Assembly (NCBI GenBank): GCA_026901365.1
Contig: QLOH01000048.1
Coordinates: 682,001 to 746,000 of the forward strand
Source of the DNA: Sesbania bispinosa
Taxonomy: Eukaryota; Streptophyta; Magnoliopsida; Fabales; Fabaceae
Length of the DNA stretch: 64,000 nucleotides
Reading direction: 5' to 3'
In this document: positions 32,773-44,364 of the stretch, one piece after another
Numbering within the stretch: position 1 is the stretch's first letter
Layout: the number at the start of each line of letters is the position of its first letter
Position numbers and translations under genes: made by a program
Notes under the pieces: model-generated
The model's input: the letters and a program-made list of their open reading frames with translations, nothing else
The model's database searches: none
What the model was told of the DNA's origin: nothing

Positions 32773-33531
32773 TGATGACAACTGCCAGTGGAACACTGAG
32801 CTGGCAGCGGAGCTGAAGAGGAGCCTGGGCGCATGGAGCTGGACCAAGCCTTGGTCAACCATATTTTGGTCAACCCTTCCATGGTCAACCTTTGACCTTT
32901 GACCATACTTGACCAAGTCAATAAGAAGACTTCATCTTAATTAGGACTTAATTAGCTTAATTAGAGTTTTAATAGTAATTAGGACTTATTTGTAATTTTC
33001 TTAATTTTGTACTACATAGGGCCACTATTTTTAGGAGCTTTATTGGTTAGGAGATAGCTTAGCTATGAGGCTAGGAGGTCATGGGTTCAAGACTCATGTA
33101 GGATAATTTTCATTCATCTTGTATTTTCCTTCCCACCTAGCCATCTCCTTTTCCTATAAATAGGAGACTACCCCGCTTGTATTTCACAACACTTATGAAA
33201 TAGTAAAGGCATTATGCCCATTTTTTCTCCTCTTGGTGAGTTGAGAGTAAGGCTTGGTGGTTGTTGCTCAAACCATACTGAGACTTATCTAATTCTCCTG
33301 AATTAGTGGCGTCTGGCATTGGACTTATCTACTGTGGGTGGATTCCTGCTTCAGTGGCGTCCCTACCATTTCTTCCTCTCCACTTTTTCTTTCATTTTCT
33401 CTCATTTTCTTGCTCTTTCTTGCGCAAATATAGCTTCTGCCATGCACCTATATTTCGCAATTTAATCACTACTTTTTATTCTAATCGGTTGGTTTTGCTC
33501 AATTCTAGATCCTACACCCATCCAGCTATCA
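32773..33531 (+). repeat. B 3' LTR
   Basis: 759 bp and collinear with 22081-22832. It carries a tRNA-like module at 33040-33101 (T-arm 33081-33097) and TATAAATA at 33155-33162. TSD ACATG follows. Confidence 0.92.
33040..33101 (+). other. tRNA-like module in the B 3' LTR
   Basis: Same structure as at 22345-22402, with a better D-arm-like TTGGTTAGGAG. Confidence 0.65.
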
Positions 33532-34421
33532 ACATGCAAAAGCAACATTTTCTCTCCCTTCTTTCTCCTCAAACAGTCGTGAAACACTCTTCCCCTTCTT
33601 CTCTCCATTTTCATTTTCACACTTTGTTAAAGGTTCCATTTTTTAGCCTTTAACTCAAAAATTTTCACTTTCATCCTTTGAAAAAGTTTGCTTGGGAGAT
33701 CACAAGGAACACAAAGAAGGGAAAATCATTTGATTTGGGTGAAGTTTACAAAGTTCATCCTCCATTGTTGAGAGCTTGGATTTCATTAGGTAAGGGGGGG
33801 AGAACCTTGAACTCTAGTAGGATTGGTGGCTAGAGTAAAGGGTGACCCTTGACCCTTTTTCCCTCTTCCTTTTTCTCACCATGAAAATAAATGTTGGAAC
33901 CTATTTCTTTGAAGAAATGGTTCGACCAAGCACATTTAAATGTGTTTGCATGTCTTTAAAATTTGATTGATGGTTGAAATATGTTGGTTTGATGATTATA
34001 AGTGCATGCAAAATTTTTACTTGAATGTTGGAACCTATTTCTTTGAAGAAAAGGTTCGACCAAGCTCCATTGAGTGTGGATGCAAGTTTCTAAAATTTGT
34101 TTGATGGTTGAAATGTATTTATATGATGATTTTAGGTACATGCAAGTTGTTATTTTGAAGTTAGAAAATTTGTTTGCTTGATTGAATCATGAAAATGAAA
34201 CTTTTTGACTATGTTTAAAAGTATGCACTTTTCTATGAAGATTGGTATGTTTGGATGAATTAACATGAAAATATTGGTTTGTGGTAAATGTAGAACATCA
34301 TACTTGAGTTTTATAATTTTTGAGAATTTATTGAAATTTTGGTGTGAATTCATGGTGTTCTTGAATGTTCTTGATGATGTTCATAAGATGGATGAGTTTG
34401 ATCTTGAAAAGTTGATGAAAT
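33532..34421 (+). repeat. A 3' LTR, second part
   Basis: Matches 5656-5862 and then 13226-13910 of the A 5' LTR, running straight through the point where I is inserted there. It is cut at 34422 by G; the rest lies beyond the window. Confidence 0.9.
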
Positions 34422-36677
34422 TGTTAGAACCACAGGAAACACTAGAAGGGGGGTTGAATAGTGTTTTAAAACTTTTAACTAATTTTGGAAATCTTGAAAG
34501 TTATGACAAATGTATTAAGACAAATTATTATGAAAAACTTAAATCAGAGTTAATAAAAATGTGCAGAAGATAAGAAAGATAAGTTTGACAAACTTTCTAA
34601 CAATACTTAAGAAGGTTTTAAATAAACATTCAATTAACTTAGTTTCTTGTTTCAAACAGAGTTATTTAGAAACATCTCAAAGTACCTTATGAAGATTATT
34701 ACAGAGAATCTCTTCAGACATGTTTCTGAACAACTTCAGATGATTGGTGATCGTCTGAAGTCTGTTTCTAACTTCTGAACTGAGTTCTTTTCAGACTCAC
34801 TTCAGAGAGTTATTTCAGAGGTTCTTCCAAGTACATTTTCTGCAATACTTCAAATGATATGAGATAATTTAAAGTTTGTTTATCTTTGAAAACTATTTTA
34901 TTGAAATTGTTGAATTAGAGTTTGATGTGAAAATTACTTTTCAATCCCCTTAGAAAATATAAAGCTGAAAATAAATGAGTTTAAGGGAAAGAAGACTTAG
35001 CCAAGAATTTATCCTGGTTCACCCACCAACCTAGTGAGCTACATCTAGTCCCAGGGCAAACCACCACTGGATTTTCCACTATCTGAACTCATATACAAGT
35101 ATTCTTTTGCCACAGCCTCTTCAGGCGTAAACACAAGTATTTCTTTGTTTTCAATTGCCTCTCCAGGAAACTCATGCATTATTATTATACAGACAAGCCT
35201 CTCCAGGCTCAACAACAAGTATTCTTTTGTTTTCAACTGCCTCTCCAGGCAACATATGCAATATTATTTTACAGACAAGCCTCTCCAGGCTCAACAGCAA
35301 GTATTCTTTCTTCCACCAAGCCTCATCAGGCTCTCAGACACATAAGTGTTTACAACATAAACTAAGTTTAAGTTTCTAAGAAACATAAACTCAGATTCTT
35401 CTTGTACAATGGTATTACTGAGTCTAACTCAGGATACATGAATTGAAATCTAAGTACAAGGGTAAGACTGAGATACAAGTGTACGAATTTGGGTACAATC
35501 TCGTCTTCTAAGTGAGGTATAACATCCTCAAAGAATTGCTAAGTAAAATATTGAATTAAGCTTCAGCCAGTTCTCTCTTGGGCTTCAATGCGCCCATTTT
35601 AGTCGACTTCCCGACATCTTCAAACTTTTTCTTGAGGCTATTTATATTTTCTGATAAAATATAGTCGTTTGAAGATTGCTTGGTTACCATTGAGAAGAAG
35701 TGATTTGGCTCAAATAGCCGTTATGAAATAACTTCTTAAACGGTTGCTTCTTCTTAAATAGAATAGGTGTGCAAATAGCTTAGCTCTGACACATTTAGAT
35801 GAGCTCCTTACCTTGAGAGATTTTCCTTTAGCGGGTAGATATTCCTTTTCTCTCTTTTTTGCTTCTTCTTTTCCTTCACCTCTCTTCTCCGTGAGCGTGA
35901 GGAGGTATCCGTTAGATTTGTCTTTTAGCTTGTTTTGTGCTAGCTTCTTTTCTGCTTAGCTTCTGACATTTTCTCCTTTTTCTCTTTTGGACATAGTTCC
36001 TTAACAGATATGTTTGAGCAATATTCTAGCTGTTGAACCCATGGTCTTTGCCTTTGTTGAGACTTCTCGTAGTTTGAGATTAGTCTACGTAGTCAGAGTT
36101 GAGAGTCTTCATATCTTCAGATAGTCTGATATATCTCATCATCTTGTTCAGAGAGTATGTGTTCAGAAGGTTTTAATCTTCACATACTTTGAGATGGTTG
36201 CATTGTTTTAGCTTGATGTCATCAGCTTCAACACATGCTTATCTCAAATGATTGTTTCAAGCATTTCTTAGTTCTTCACACTACGAACGCTTTCAGCAAG
36301 TTCCTCTCTTTTAGCAAAAGTTTCTTCTTCTATTCTTCAGATGATAGCAGCTTTGTTCTTCTTTGTCTCTTCCTATTCTTCTGTGATTCAGATAGATAAT
36401 GATGTTGAATTTAATAGACTTAGTTCAAATAGCTCTCTTGTCACTTTCTTGTTCAGTCTTCTGATACGTTCTGATTAGCAGTAGGTGCAGCAGGTCTTCA
36501 CACACAATACTTTTTCGATGCAGGTGCGGCAGGCGTTGCAGAGTTTCCTTATTTGTGCAAGACTTTTGATCGAGGTAGAAAAGCATGTCTAACCTTTGTG
36601 TTGAAATAAGTGTAGTTCATTGGGTAGAGTGTTCTTCACACTTAACAGCGTCTTCAGTAATTCATTCCTTGGTAAAA
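34422..36677 (-). repeat. G 3' LTR, outer part
   Basis: Begins TGTTAGAACCACAGG and shares TTATCCTGGTTCACCCAC with solo LTR H. It is interrupted at 36677 by E1. The last five bases, TAAAA, are the E1 target duplication. Confidence 0.8.
35109..35330. repeat. 82-bp tandem repeat in the G LTR
   Basis: AGACAAGCCTCTCCAGGCTC occurs at 35191 and 35273, with a degenerate third unit before. The short frames here translate this repeat and are not genes. Confidence 0.85.
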
Positions 36678-37119
36678 TGAGACACCCTTAGTTATACCAC
36701 TAATAATATCACGTTATAATACGTGACCGTCGAACTTACTGCTTTTAGAAACGTCAAATACAGAATTTGTTTTTTGAAAAGAGTTTAGTCATCACCAATC
36801 TATTATATCTCTAATTCTGTTTTAAGTATTTATGAAATATCTTTTCCTTAATTTGAAACTCGCTTTCCTAAAGTACCTAGACGATCATTGTCTCGCATAC
36901 ATACACAACATACATATAATCATAATATCATCATAAGGAAAGCAACCACGTGGATATATACATACATCACAAAGTCAATGTATCTCTCGAGCCACACATA
37001 TATCCATACCAAAATATGAGTTCTGATAGTAGACTGAAATGAATAAGACCTCAACAAAATACAAAACAGGAGGTCGCTAAACCAGAGCTGCCACTATCTA
37101 GACTCAAACCCACACTAAA

Positions 37120-37686
37120 CTACTCATCATCTCCCGACTCAGTAGGAAGCCATCCACAGCTCCTCCTCCCAGCATCTCCGAGGTTGATCATCCCGAAATC
37201 CTTTGAGGGATCATCGCTAGAAGAATCCTCCTCAGGCTCCTCCTCCTCAGGATTCTCCTCTGGATCCTCCTCCTCATCTAAGGTGTCGTCGATCACAATC
37301 AATTCTGGCTCACTCGGATGAGGGTGGCTATGTGTATCAGGACGCACAGGCTGAGGATCAGGAACCTCAGGAGAAGGTGAGAACCTAGGAGAGTCCTGTC
37401 CGACCATGTCAGCCATCTGAGAAGACCGTGATGACGAAGAAGACGTGGGGCGACGACGCGAAGGGCGGAAAGTAGCGTAGCGCACAAGGTTGGGCGGTGT
37501 TGGGAACTCGAGAGTCATGGGAACAACAAAATCCATCTCTAGTATAAGTTGAAGTCCAGGATGAGAAATGATGACACGAACTTCCCCCTCGAACTCGCAT
37601 CTACGCGGTATATTGGTTACCCTCCAAGTGCCCCTCGGCATCCACCGTAGTCGCACTTGCATTGACGTCATAGTGAGAACCTCCAA
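37120..37686 (-). CDS. LTR-internal ORF with acidic tail and SUMO-interacting-like motif
   Basis: A 188-residue frame lies inside the solo LTR, in element sense. The first ~75 residues are basic to neutral (MQVRLRWMPRGTWRVTN, EVRVIISHPGLQLILEMDF). An Arg/Ser-rich stretch (RPSRRRPTSSSSSRSS), a Pro/Ser linker and a strongly acidic tail follow. The tail opens with ELIVIDDTLDEEED, which fits a SUMO-interacting motif (hydrophobic core plus acidic residues). The same frame is recognisable but frameshifted in both E LTRs. I know of no family for it. It may be chance, but conservation of the tail argues for former coding function. No promoter is identified. Confidence 0.45.
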   Translation of the reverse strand: MEVLTMTSMQVRLRWMPRGTWRVTNIPRRCEFEGEVRVIISHPGLQLILEMDFVVPMTLEFPTPPNLVRYATFRPSRRRPTSSSSSRSSQMADMVGQDSPRFSPSPEVPDPQPVRPDTHSHPHPSEPELIVIDDTLDEEEDPEENPEEEEPEEDSSSDDPSKDFGMINLGDAGRRSCGWLPTESGDDE

Positions 37687-38639
37687 TACCGGCTATCGAT
37701 GTAATAAGGAAGTACAATAACAGAAAACAACAGAAACAGAAAAGAAGGGTGAGAACATCGCATGAACTCACAACAAGTAGGATACAGTAAACTAGAGCAC
37801 ACATACACAGACAGTCGATCACAGTCCAATTGATGGGTAACACAAAACATGTCATCATAATGTACTCATATGAATGCGACTTTACTATTATAATGCAACA
37901 TCTAATGCATGCGGGCCCAGGGAAACATCACCATCCGCAGTGCACACAGCAACTGCCCGACCATATATGTGCAACGTATCAGGAGTTAGAGTCCGTACTA
38001 GCATGGTACAAAGAGCATTGCTCATTCATTTTTGGCCAAATCATTTAAGCGTTCTTCCGGACAATCTCAACTGACCTCGAAAATCATGAGAGAGACAGGA
38101 ATAGCTAAGCTGGGTTCCCCGATCTCGACAGTAGGGAGCTAACCTACGTCACCTGAGATCTTCCAGGAGCTAGGCTATCCTCAGGGCTGACATCCCTTTT
38201 AAGGACCCACTGGCGTTCTTTGCAAAACCCAGTTGCACCCTTCCCAACCGATTTCACACTGTACCAAGTGTCAATGCCATATAGGTCGTAAGGTTTTCAA
38301 CCTCGAACGTCATCAATGCTTCATGATGCATGTCACACAACAAGATTTTAAAGCAACACATCCTTACAGGCGAAGCCCCTTAAATCATTCTATGTCACCA
38401 CTTCCCCGTGGTACGGCCCGATTCAAAGTCTCCCCTTCACAAGGAAAGCCAAACCCTATCCTGGGTTGGAGCCACACTCTCTCACTAAGCTTCTCAAGTC
38501 TTATGTAAGAAAGGGGATGTTGGTTATAATCTTTTATAGTGACTTGTACTAATATTCTTGATAATCATGTCGACTTAAGTCCTATAATTTACTAAGACTT
38601 ATGATTGTGTCTTATGAATGGGATTACTTACCCTAATCC

Positions 38640-38960
38640 TTCTTGTATGATTGAATGAAGTTAAGTTTAACCTTTAATTAATCTTCATTAACTGGGCTAT
38701 AATTAATCTTAATCCTCCTTAATTAAGTCTTAATCTCTTCCTTAATCTTGGATTAAGCTTTTAATTACATTTGATTAAGGTTAATCATAGTTAGTTAATT
38801 CTTAATCATCATTACTAATTAATTACTTAATACTTTTATTAAGGTTAATTAACTTTAGCCTTAATTAATCCTCCGTTACTTAATTAACTTAAGTAGATTA
38901 TGTTAATTTAACTTAGGTAATTAGATTAGCTAAGTCTACTAATTAATTTCTAAGTTTTAA
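38640..38960. repeat. AT-rich TTAATTAAG block in E1
   Basis: Low-complexity TTAATTAA/CTTAATC run, equivalent to 46320-46660 and 53815-54150 in E. Confidence 0.78.
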
Positions 38961-40612
38961 TTTCTTAATAACTTGGATTAGAGTTGAAGCCCAACTCCAA
39001 TCTAAATTTAATTTCATAATCTAATCTCGATTGACTTTTAATGAGTCTTTAACACCCTTTCTTAAAGGTTTTAAACTTAATTAAAGGCCTAAAGGTTTTA
39101 TAACTCTTAGGAACTTATTTTTAGTCATGGCAACCTAAAATATTGACCTTTAAGTTGACTTTTACTTGGTTGGAATTGGAAATCCGAATTTGTTTTATTT
39201 ATTTTTAAAGACTTATTCTTAATTGCACTTTAGTCCTTTTACTTGTAAAATTGCTTCTTAATCCTTTTGGACCATCTAAGGCCCATAAACACATTTCCAA
39301 CATTCATTTGATCTTTTCAAGATCAAAGAGCATTCTTGATGAGTTTCATCAAGAACAACTCTTGAACATCAAGAACACCTTGAATGTTCATCAAAGATTC
39401 AAATTTTTCCACAACATCCAATCTTCACCAAACTTTCATACAATCATCAACAACCAATTTAAATATCAAATATCATATTAATTCAACAAAATCATCCACA
39501 TGCACATTTAAGTCCATAACTTCATTTTCAACTCATAAAAACCATTTTTTTAAAGATCAATCATCCAAAACAATTGTATACATCCAACCAACTTCATGCA
39601 TGTTCATGGATTCATCATACAAATATATTCCAAGTGCCAAAAAAATTTTAAAAACACATGTAGCCCCTCAAACTCTCTAGGCCGAGAGCTATAGGAGGAC
39701 AAAGGAGAATTTTTTTCAAAATTTTTTTCTTGGCTTGCATGCATCAAAAACCACCAATCAAACACATTTCAAGCATCAAAATAAACATAGAAATATCACA
39801 AACAGCCCAGTTCACAAAGTCCGAAACATTATACTCAAAAATAGGTTCCAAGAGTTGATTTTTCAAGGAGAAAATGATAAACAAAGACAAGGATTCAAGG
39901 GCAAATCCTTGACTCTAGTTACCAATCCTACTAGAGTTCAAGTTCTCCCCCCCTTTACCTCAAATTTTCAAGAAAATGAGTGCAGAATTCTGGTCCCAAA
40001 ACAGCCCCCAAGATGCCTCCTTTAGTCACCAACAAGGATTTTTTCAAGGCTAGAAGGCTTAGAAATTGAAGTTTTGGTTCAAAAGATGGAACTTTTTGCT
40101 TGCAATTGTGTGGAGAAAAAAATGGAGAACTTGAGAGAAAATGGGAAGGAAGCTCACGGCTTCAAGAGGATGAGAATGAGTGAAATGAGAGAAAAATTCT
40201 GGTTTACATGTGAAAGGAAAAGGAAGAAAGTGGAATTTTTGCTTTAGGAGACATAAATGACACATGGCTTATTTGCTTGCACACTTGTCTTGTAAGAAAG
40301 GGGAAAATTTACAAGTGTCTCCCATGCACCAAGTTGAACATGCGCGGTCTTCTAGGAGGAAAAGGGAAGTTTTGTGCAATTTTTCTGGCCCGGATCAAGA
40401 GCATTCGGGCCCGGTTCAAGGGACAGGAGGGGCAAAAAGGTCATTTTCACATAAAAACCCCAAAAATTCCCAGAAATTCCCTAAAAATAGGAAATTTAAT
40501 TCTAAATCCGAAAATATAAATTTTGATGATTAAAAATAATTTTAATCACTCAAAATCCAATAAAACACTCAAAACTGCAAAAACGGCAAAACGGTAAAAT
40601 GCGGGTGTTACA

Positions 40613-41182
40613 TAAAACCTTTAGATATACAGAGTGCTTTTTGATCAGCTTCAAATCTTCAGATGATAGTTACTCTTGAGATGATGAATAGTTTATTCAT
40701 ATGATAGATAAGTCTTCAGTTTGTCTTCACGTTTTCAGATCGTCGTTAGGTCTACAGATGATGAATATACTTCAGATATGATTAAGTCTTCAGTTTGTCT
40801 TCAAGTCTTCAAATTGTCTTCAAATCTTCAATGCTTCTTCAAGTCTTCAAATTGTCTTCAGATCTTTAAATTGTCTTTAGATCTTCAGTTCATCTTCAAG
40901 TCTTCAGATGATGAAAAAATGCTTCAGATGATCAAGTTTTTACTTCTCTTCAGATTTAGTGCTTCGCTTCATCTTCCGATTCGCATTTGTTCTTCTTCTT
41001 CTGATTCTGCATTTGTTCTTTTACACTTCAGATGAATACTTCAACCTGAGACACAATCTACAAAACAATACCTTTCTTAGTAGCACCTGAGTTAATATGA
41101 TCTTATTTGTTAATCATTAAAACCTAAGGATACTGAGTCTTAAGTTAAGTTTGAATGCTCAGACTAATTCTTAGACTCAACA
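40613..41182 (-). repeat. G 3' LTR, inner part
   Basis: Begins with TSD TAAAA and ends GACTCAACA. It is rich in degenerate CTTCAGATGAT and GTCTTCAAGTCTTC repeats (40680-41040), which make the short frames there meaningless. Confidence 0.78.
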
Positions 41183-41640
41183 ATCTCCCCCTTTTTAATG
41201 ATGACAAATAAGCTATGTATAACTGTCAAAATGTTCAAAGGAAATGAAACATTTATTTTATTTACTTTGCTCCCCCTATTTATATTACTCCCCCTGAGAA
41301 AAACATTAATTCTTTAGATGCCAAATGTTAGCTTCTCAGATACCAGTTGTTAATCTTTTAGATACTAGTTGTTATTCTTTATCATTAATGTTTCCTGAGA
41401 AAAACATTAATTCTTTAGATGCCAAATGTTAGCTTCTCAGATACCAGTTGTTTAATCTTTTAGATACCAGTTGTTAATTGTTTGTTAATGATTAAGATCT
41501 AGGGATACCACATGTTATGATTTATTAAAATTTAAGGATACCACATGTTATGATAGTATTTTGATATAGCTTGTTATCTTCTGAGTTTCTTTCTTACTTG
41601 ACTTAAAGCATTTTGTTAGTTATATATTTCTCCCCCTTTT
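41183..41640 (-). other. Multiple polypurine tracts of G
   Basis: The minus strand has four PPT-like tracts: AAAAGGGGGAGAT at the LTR edge (41183-41195), ATAGGGGGAGC near 41270, CAGGGGGAG near 41290 and AAAAGGGGGAGAAA near 41627-41640. Repeated PPTs before the 3' LTR are a published hallmark of Sireviruses. Confidence 0.75.
41293..41475. repeat. 101-bp tandem duplication in the G 3' region
   Basis: CCTGAGAAAAACATTAATTC occurs at 41293 and 41394, followed by nearly identical sequence. Confidence 0.9.
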
Positions 41641-42402
41641 GTCATTAATTAAAAAAACATTATTTCTCCCTTATTATTATTTCTCAGATTCTTGATACCA
41701 AAAAGTAAATGTGATTAAATTATATCAACTGATAATATATACCAATCAGTAGTTAATAAGAGATTCTGAAATATATAACAGAAACATACACCAAACACAT
41801 TTAGGTATGTACAGAAATATACAGATACGTACTCTGAAACTCAGTTCAGAGGAAAGAAATACATTCAGCAAAAAGAAATTACACAGAAAAACCACTTGTT
41901 TTGAAAGACTTTATTTACAAAATAAGAAGGATTTTTAGACAATCTTTTGAAAAATGGAGTGTACATTTATCAACGCTAACTCTCTTGATTCCTATAATAG
42001 GCTGAGGCATAGCCTTATCAGTAGCTTTCATCTCTTTCAAAGCTACCACTACTTCTGAGGCTTACTTCTACAGCTGAAAAGCCTCAGAAGTGCCTCTTGA
42101 GCCTGTATCCTCCTCCCAACTGTGCGTTCAACACGTAATCCCCTTGTGACAACTGAAACAGTGGAGGTGCATCATTTAACACAGGATTTCGACCACCAGC
42201 CACAACCTTTATAATCAGGACCACATGTGAAGTGGTTTCCCTCATAAGATTGGTTGTACTAGCTTCTACTAATGGTCTTCCAGTGCACTTGTGATGCAAC
42301 AAGATCTCCATGGTCCAAGTATATAGAAACGGGTTTTCAGATGAACCCTTTCCGTTATTTATCATTCTACACATCATCCAAGATGATTTGATCTTTTCCT
42401 CA
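41641..42402 (-). other. 3' interior of G with a short unrecognised frame
   Basis: Mostly non-coding. An open minus-strand frame covers 42084-42402, with a readable part SSWMMCRMINNGKGSSENPF and GRPLVEASTTNLMRETT; it is cut on the right by F. In Sireviruses this position can hold an env-like ORF. I see no motif that proves it. Confidence 0.4.
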
Positions 42403-44086
42403 TGATGGGTTTCTGGCAAACACCCAAAAATCCAGTAGTATAATAGTAAGAAGAGTTATCGTATCCACAGGGAACGGTCAACTCGCGTATAGTCGTGATC
42501 TATTTATCAAGGGAAAATAACGGATTTATGAGAGTATTTTGTGCAGAAAATATAAATTGCAAATTAATAATCATAGAAATAGAAAGGAAGAGTTAGAGAC
42601 ACTTGGATTAGGATTGGACTTCATATCATCACACCCTTCGTGCATGTAAAAACTATCTATTATTTAAGGTTTACTCTATAATACTGTAGATAAACTATAT
42701 TGCTAAGACCCCGAGTTACTAGTGGCCTCACACACTCAAAGGCAATCCATGCGGGCTCTCCCAGGCGACAGAGTTACCCTCGGCTTATTTTGCTTTCTTT
42801 TATTTCGTTTGTAAAAGAACTAATTGATAAACGAGGCCTACTCCTCTGGACGCACCTTCGCTAGAGTACTGTCACTACCCATCACTCATTAGAATACATC
42901 CACATTTCGATTCCTGGATTTACAATCAACTAATCCTTTGCTATCGGTAATTTAATAACCATGCCTATCCTGTAGACGCCCTTCATTAAAGTACTCACAC
43001 TACCCATCAATCACTGGCAATGCCCATGTTTCGGTTCACTGGCTACCGAGTCCTCTTATTCACTCAGAGAATGGGTTTCTTCAGAATCTGCTCCCCCATC
43101 CTCAATCCTAGTCGAAACTAGCCTATAACTCCGGCGCAAGCGCGAAAGTTAGGAAATAAGCACAGAATAAGATTACAAATATTATAGACAGAGAGCTCAG
43201 GAAATAATAATATAGAGTTACATACACTTGGGGATAGAATCAATTACATCCAATCCTAATGGAGACTTAACTACGCAAGTAGCTATACAAACCACCGAAG
43301 ATGCTGTCACCATCCTCAATCTCCTTGTGAAGCGCTCCTCCTCTCCTACTCTAAAATTAGCTCTGGTGCATTATCACTGAAATATGACTGAATTACAATA
43401 ATAGTGCACACTTGATCTGGTGCAAGAGGTTCATAATTTATAGGCTAAGGAAAGACAAAGAAAATTATGGAGAAATCTATCTAAAAATGGCAACAGGGCA
43501 AGAATCAGTGTGATCTGCGCTTCACCCTACGCTACAACGCAGGATGCAGTGCAGGATCCAGAGAGTTGCGCTTCACTCACCCTGCGCTACAGCGCAGGTT
43601 GAAGCGCACAACGCGTCCTGCAGCTTCAATCTTTCTCTTTTTAACTTGATCTCTCCCCGAGACTAGTTTTGGTTGATTTGTCTTTCCTTGTTTCCCTTTT
43701 CTTGATGAAAATCTTGCATTTATTGAGCATCTTGGATTTAATTTGGAAGGTTGTCTGCAGAATCCTTGTTTAATTGGCAGTGATATCTTCATTAATTGCT
43801 CTCAAATAATCTTCAAATCTTCATTAATTGCCTTCAATTAAACTTCAAATCTTGTAGATATCTCTCTTATTTAATGCTATCTTTCCTTCAAATCAAATCC
43901 TTGCAATATTCTACAAAAATTAGCAATATTTCTATCAAAATAGCATCAAATTCAAATCCAAGATTAATAAATACAATTTATCTAATATTTAATAAAAAGG
44001 GATTAAACTGGGGGCAAAAATACCATTTAATCCATGATAAGTGAACTAAAAAGTGCTCTAATTTATCAAATAATTTTAACTTATCA
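42403..44086 (-). repeat. F 3' LTR (left copy)
   Basis: About 1684 bp, TGATGGG to CTTATCA. The first ~1060 bp match 61421-62483. It contains hairpin-forming GCGC repeats near 43505-43612. No coding region is evident. Confidence 0.85.
43505..43612. repeat. Nested inverted repeats with CTGCGCT-AC-AGCGCAG core (F LTR)
   Basis: The clearest unit, near 43565-43609, is TGCGCTTCA, spacer, CCTGCGCTACAGCGCAGG, then TTGAAGCGCA, so an inner palindrome sits inside an outer inverted repeat. A weaker unit is at 43511-43545. Related units recur in the F interior. Confidence 0.85.
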
Positions 44087-44364
44087 AAATACCCCCCAAC
44101 TTAACTTCTTGCTTGTCCTCAAGCAAGAGACCTCTTTGCAATAAAAAAATCAATTTTATCCCCTGTGTATTCAAACAATTCAAAAACAAATTCAAGGAAC
44201 TCTTTCATCATCATCTCCTTGTTAAGCAGCAGTCACTTTCCAAACATAAGAAAAAAATCAGGATTAAGAGATGTTACCAAATCCTCAATCAGAATAGAGC
44301 ACACAACATCGGTCAAACGTCTCAAAAAATAGCAATTAAAGCAATAAGTGATAACCAAGGAAAT
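44087..44364 (-). other. PPT and 3' interior edge of F
   Basis: The minus-strand PPT is GTTGGGGGGTATTT (44087-44100). The remaining ~260 bp show no coding signature and end in GAAAT (44360-44364), the left target duplication of E. Confidence 0.78.

Larger units (their letters stand above)
22081..33531 (+). mobile_element. B: non-autonomous Ty3/gypsy element lacking gag, RT and integrase
   Basis: LTRs at 22081-22832 and 32773-33531 begin TGATG and end CTATCA. The flanks are ATATG (22076-22080) and ACATG (33532-33536), a target duplication with one mutation; the unbroken target reads ACATG in A at 5656. A tRNA-Met-like PBS and the PPT AAGGGGGAGGGAA fix the plus orientation. After removing nested element C, the interior is a long leader, a protease remnant and ORF-X, with no gag, reverse transcriptase or integrase. 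C and D belong to the same family. Confidence 0.92.
4774..34421 (+). mobile_element. A: chromovirus-type large LTR element with non-coding interior
   Basis: The 5' LTR starts TGTAACACCC at 4774 and ends TGTTACA at 17746. It is followed after five bases by the PBS TGGTATCAGAGC. The interior ends in PPT AGAAGGGGGGAGA just before the second LTR at 21195, which starts with the same TGTAACACCC. Subtracting inserted elements I and H, the 5' LTR is about 4.1 kb. The 3' LTR is split by B and cut at 34422 by G; its remainder lies outside the window. The interior (3.4 kb) has no recognisable coding sequence, so A resembles a LARD-type non-autonomous element. Its LTR shares blocks with the E-family LTRs. 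Confidence 0.88.
36678..40612 (-). mobile_element. E1: 3.9 kb chromovirus-type solo LTR
   Basis: It starts TGAGACACCC (TGCGACACCC in E) and ends GGGTGTTACA. TAAAA flanks it on both sides (36673-36677 and 40613-40617). It is homologous along its length to the LTRs of E (44365-48300 and 51872-55777), with no interior, so it is a solo LTR left by recombination. It lies within the G LTR. It is more diverged from the E LTRs than those are from each other. It carries an intact copy of the LTR ORF. Confidence 0.93.
34422..42402 (-). mobile_element. G: Sirevirus-type copia element, 3' LTR and 3' end only
   Basis: An LTR bounded by TGTTAGAACC (34422) and GACTCAACA (41182) is followed by PPT complement ATCTCCCCCTTTT and more PPT-like tracts, the multiple-PPT arrangement known from Sireviruses. 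The orientation is minus, so this LTR is the 3' one. Without nested solo LTR E1 it is about 2.8 kb. The interior continues to 42402, where F interrupts. The rest of G, including pol, would lie beyond F, outside the window. It inserted into the A 3' LTR; the expected duplication would be GAAAT (34417-34421). Confidence 0.78.

Noticed and set aside
35045..35379. Several overlapping ORFs in the G LTR
   Set aside because: They all translate the 82-bp tandem repeat in different frames.
37601..37858. 85-codon hydrophobic frame upstream of the LTR ORF
   Set aside because: Not conserved in frame in the two E LTRs; it may reflect a pyrimidine-rich stretch, possibly intron-like, but there is no proof.
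42084..42419. Env-like gene of G
   Set aside because: The position fits, but the frame is short, cut by F and has no TM or other recognisable motif; kept only as an unrecognised frame.
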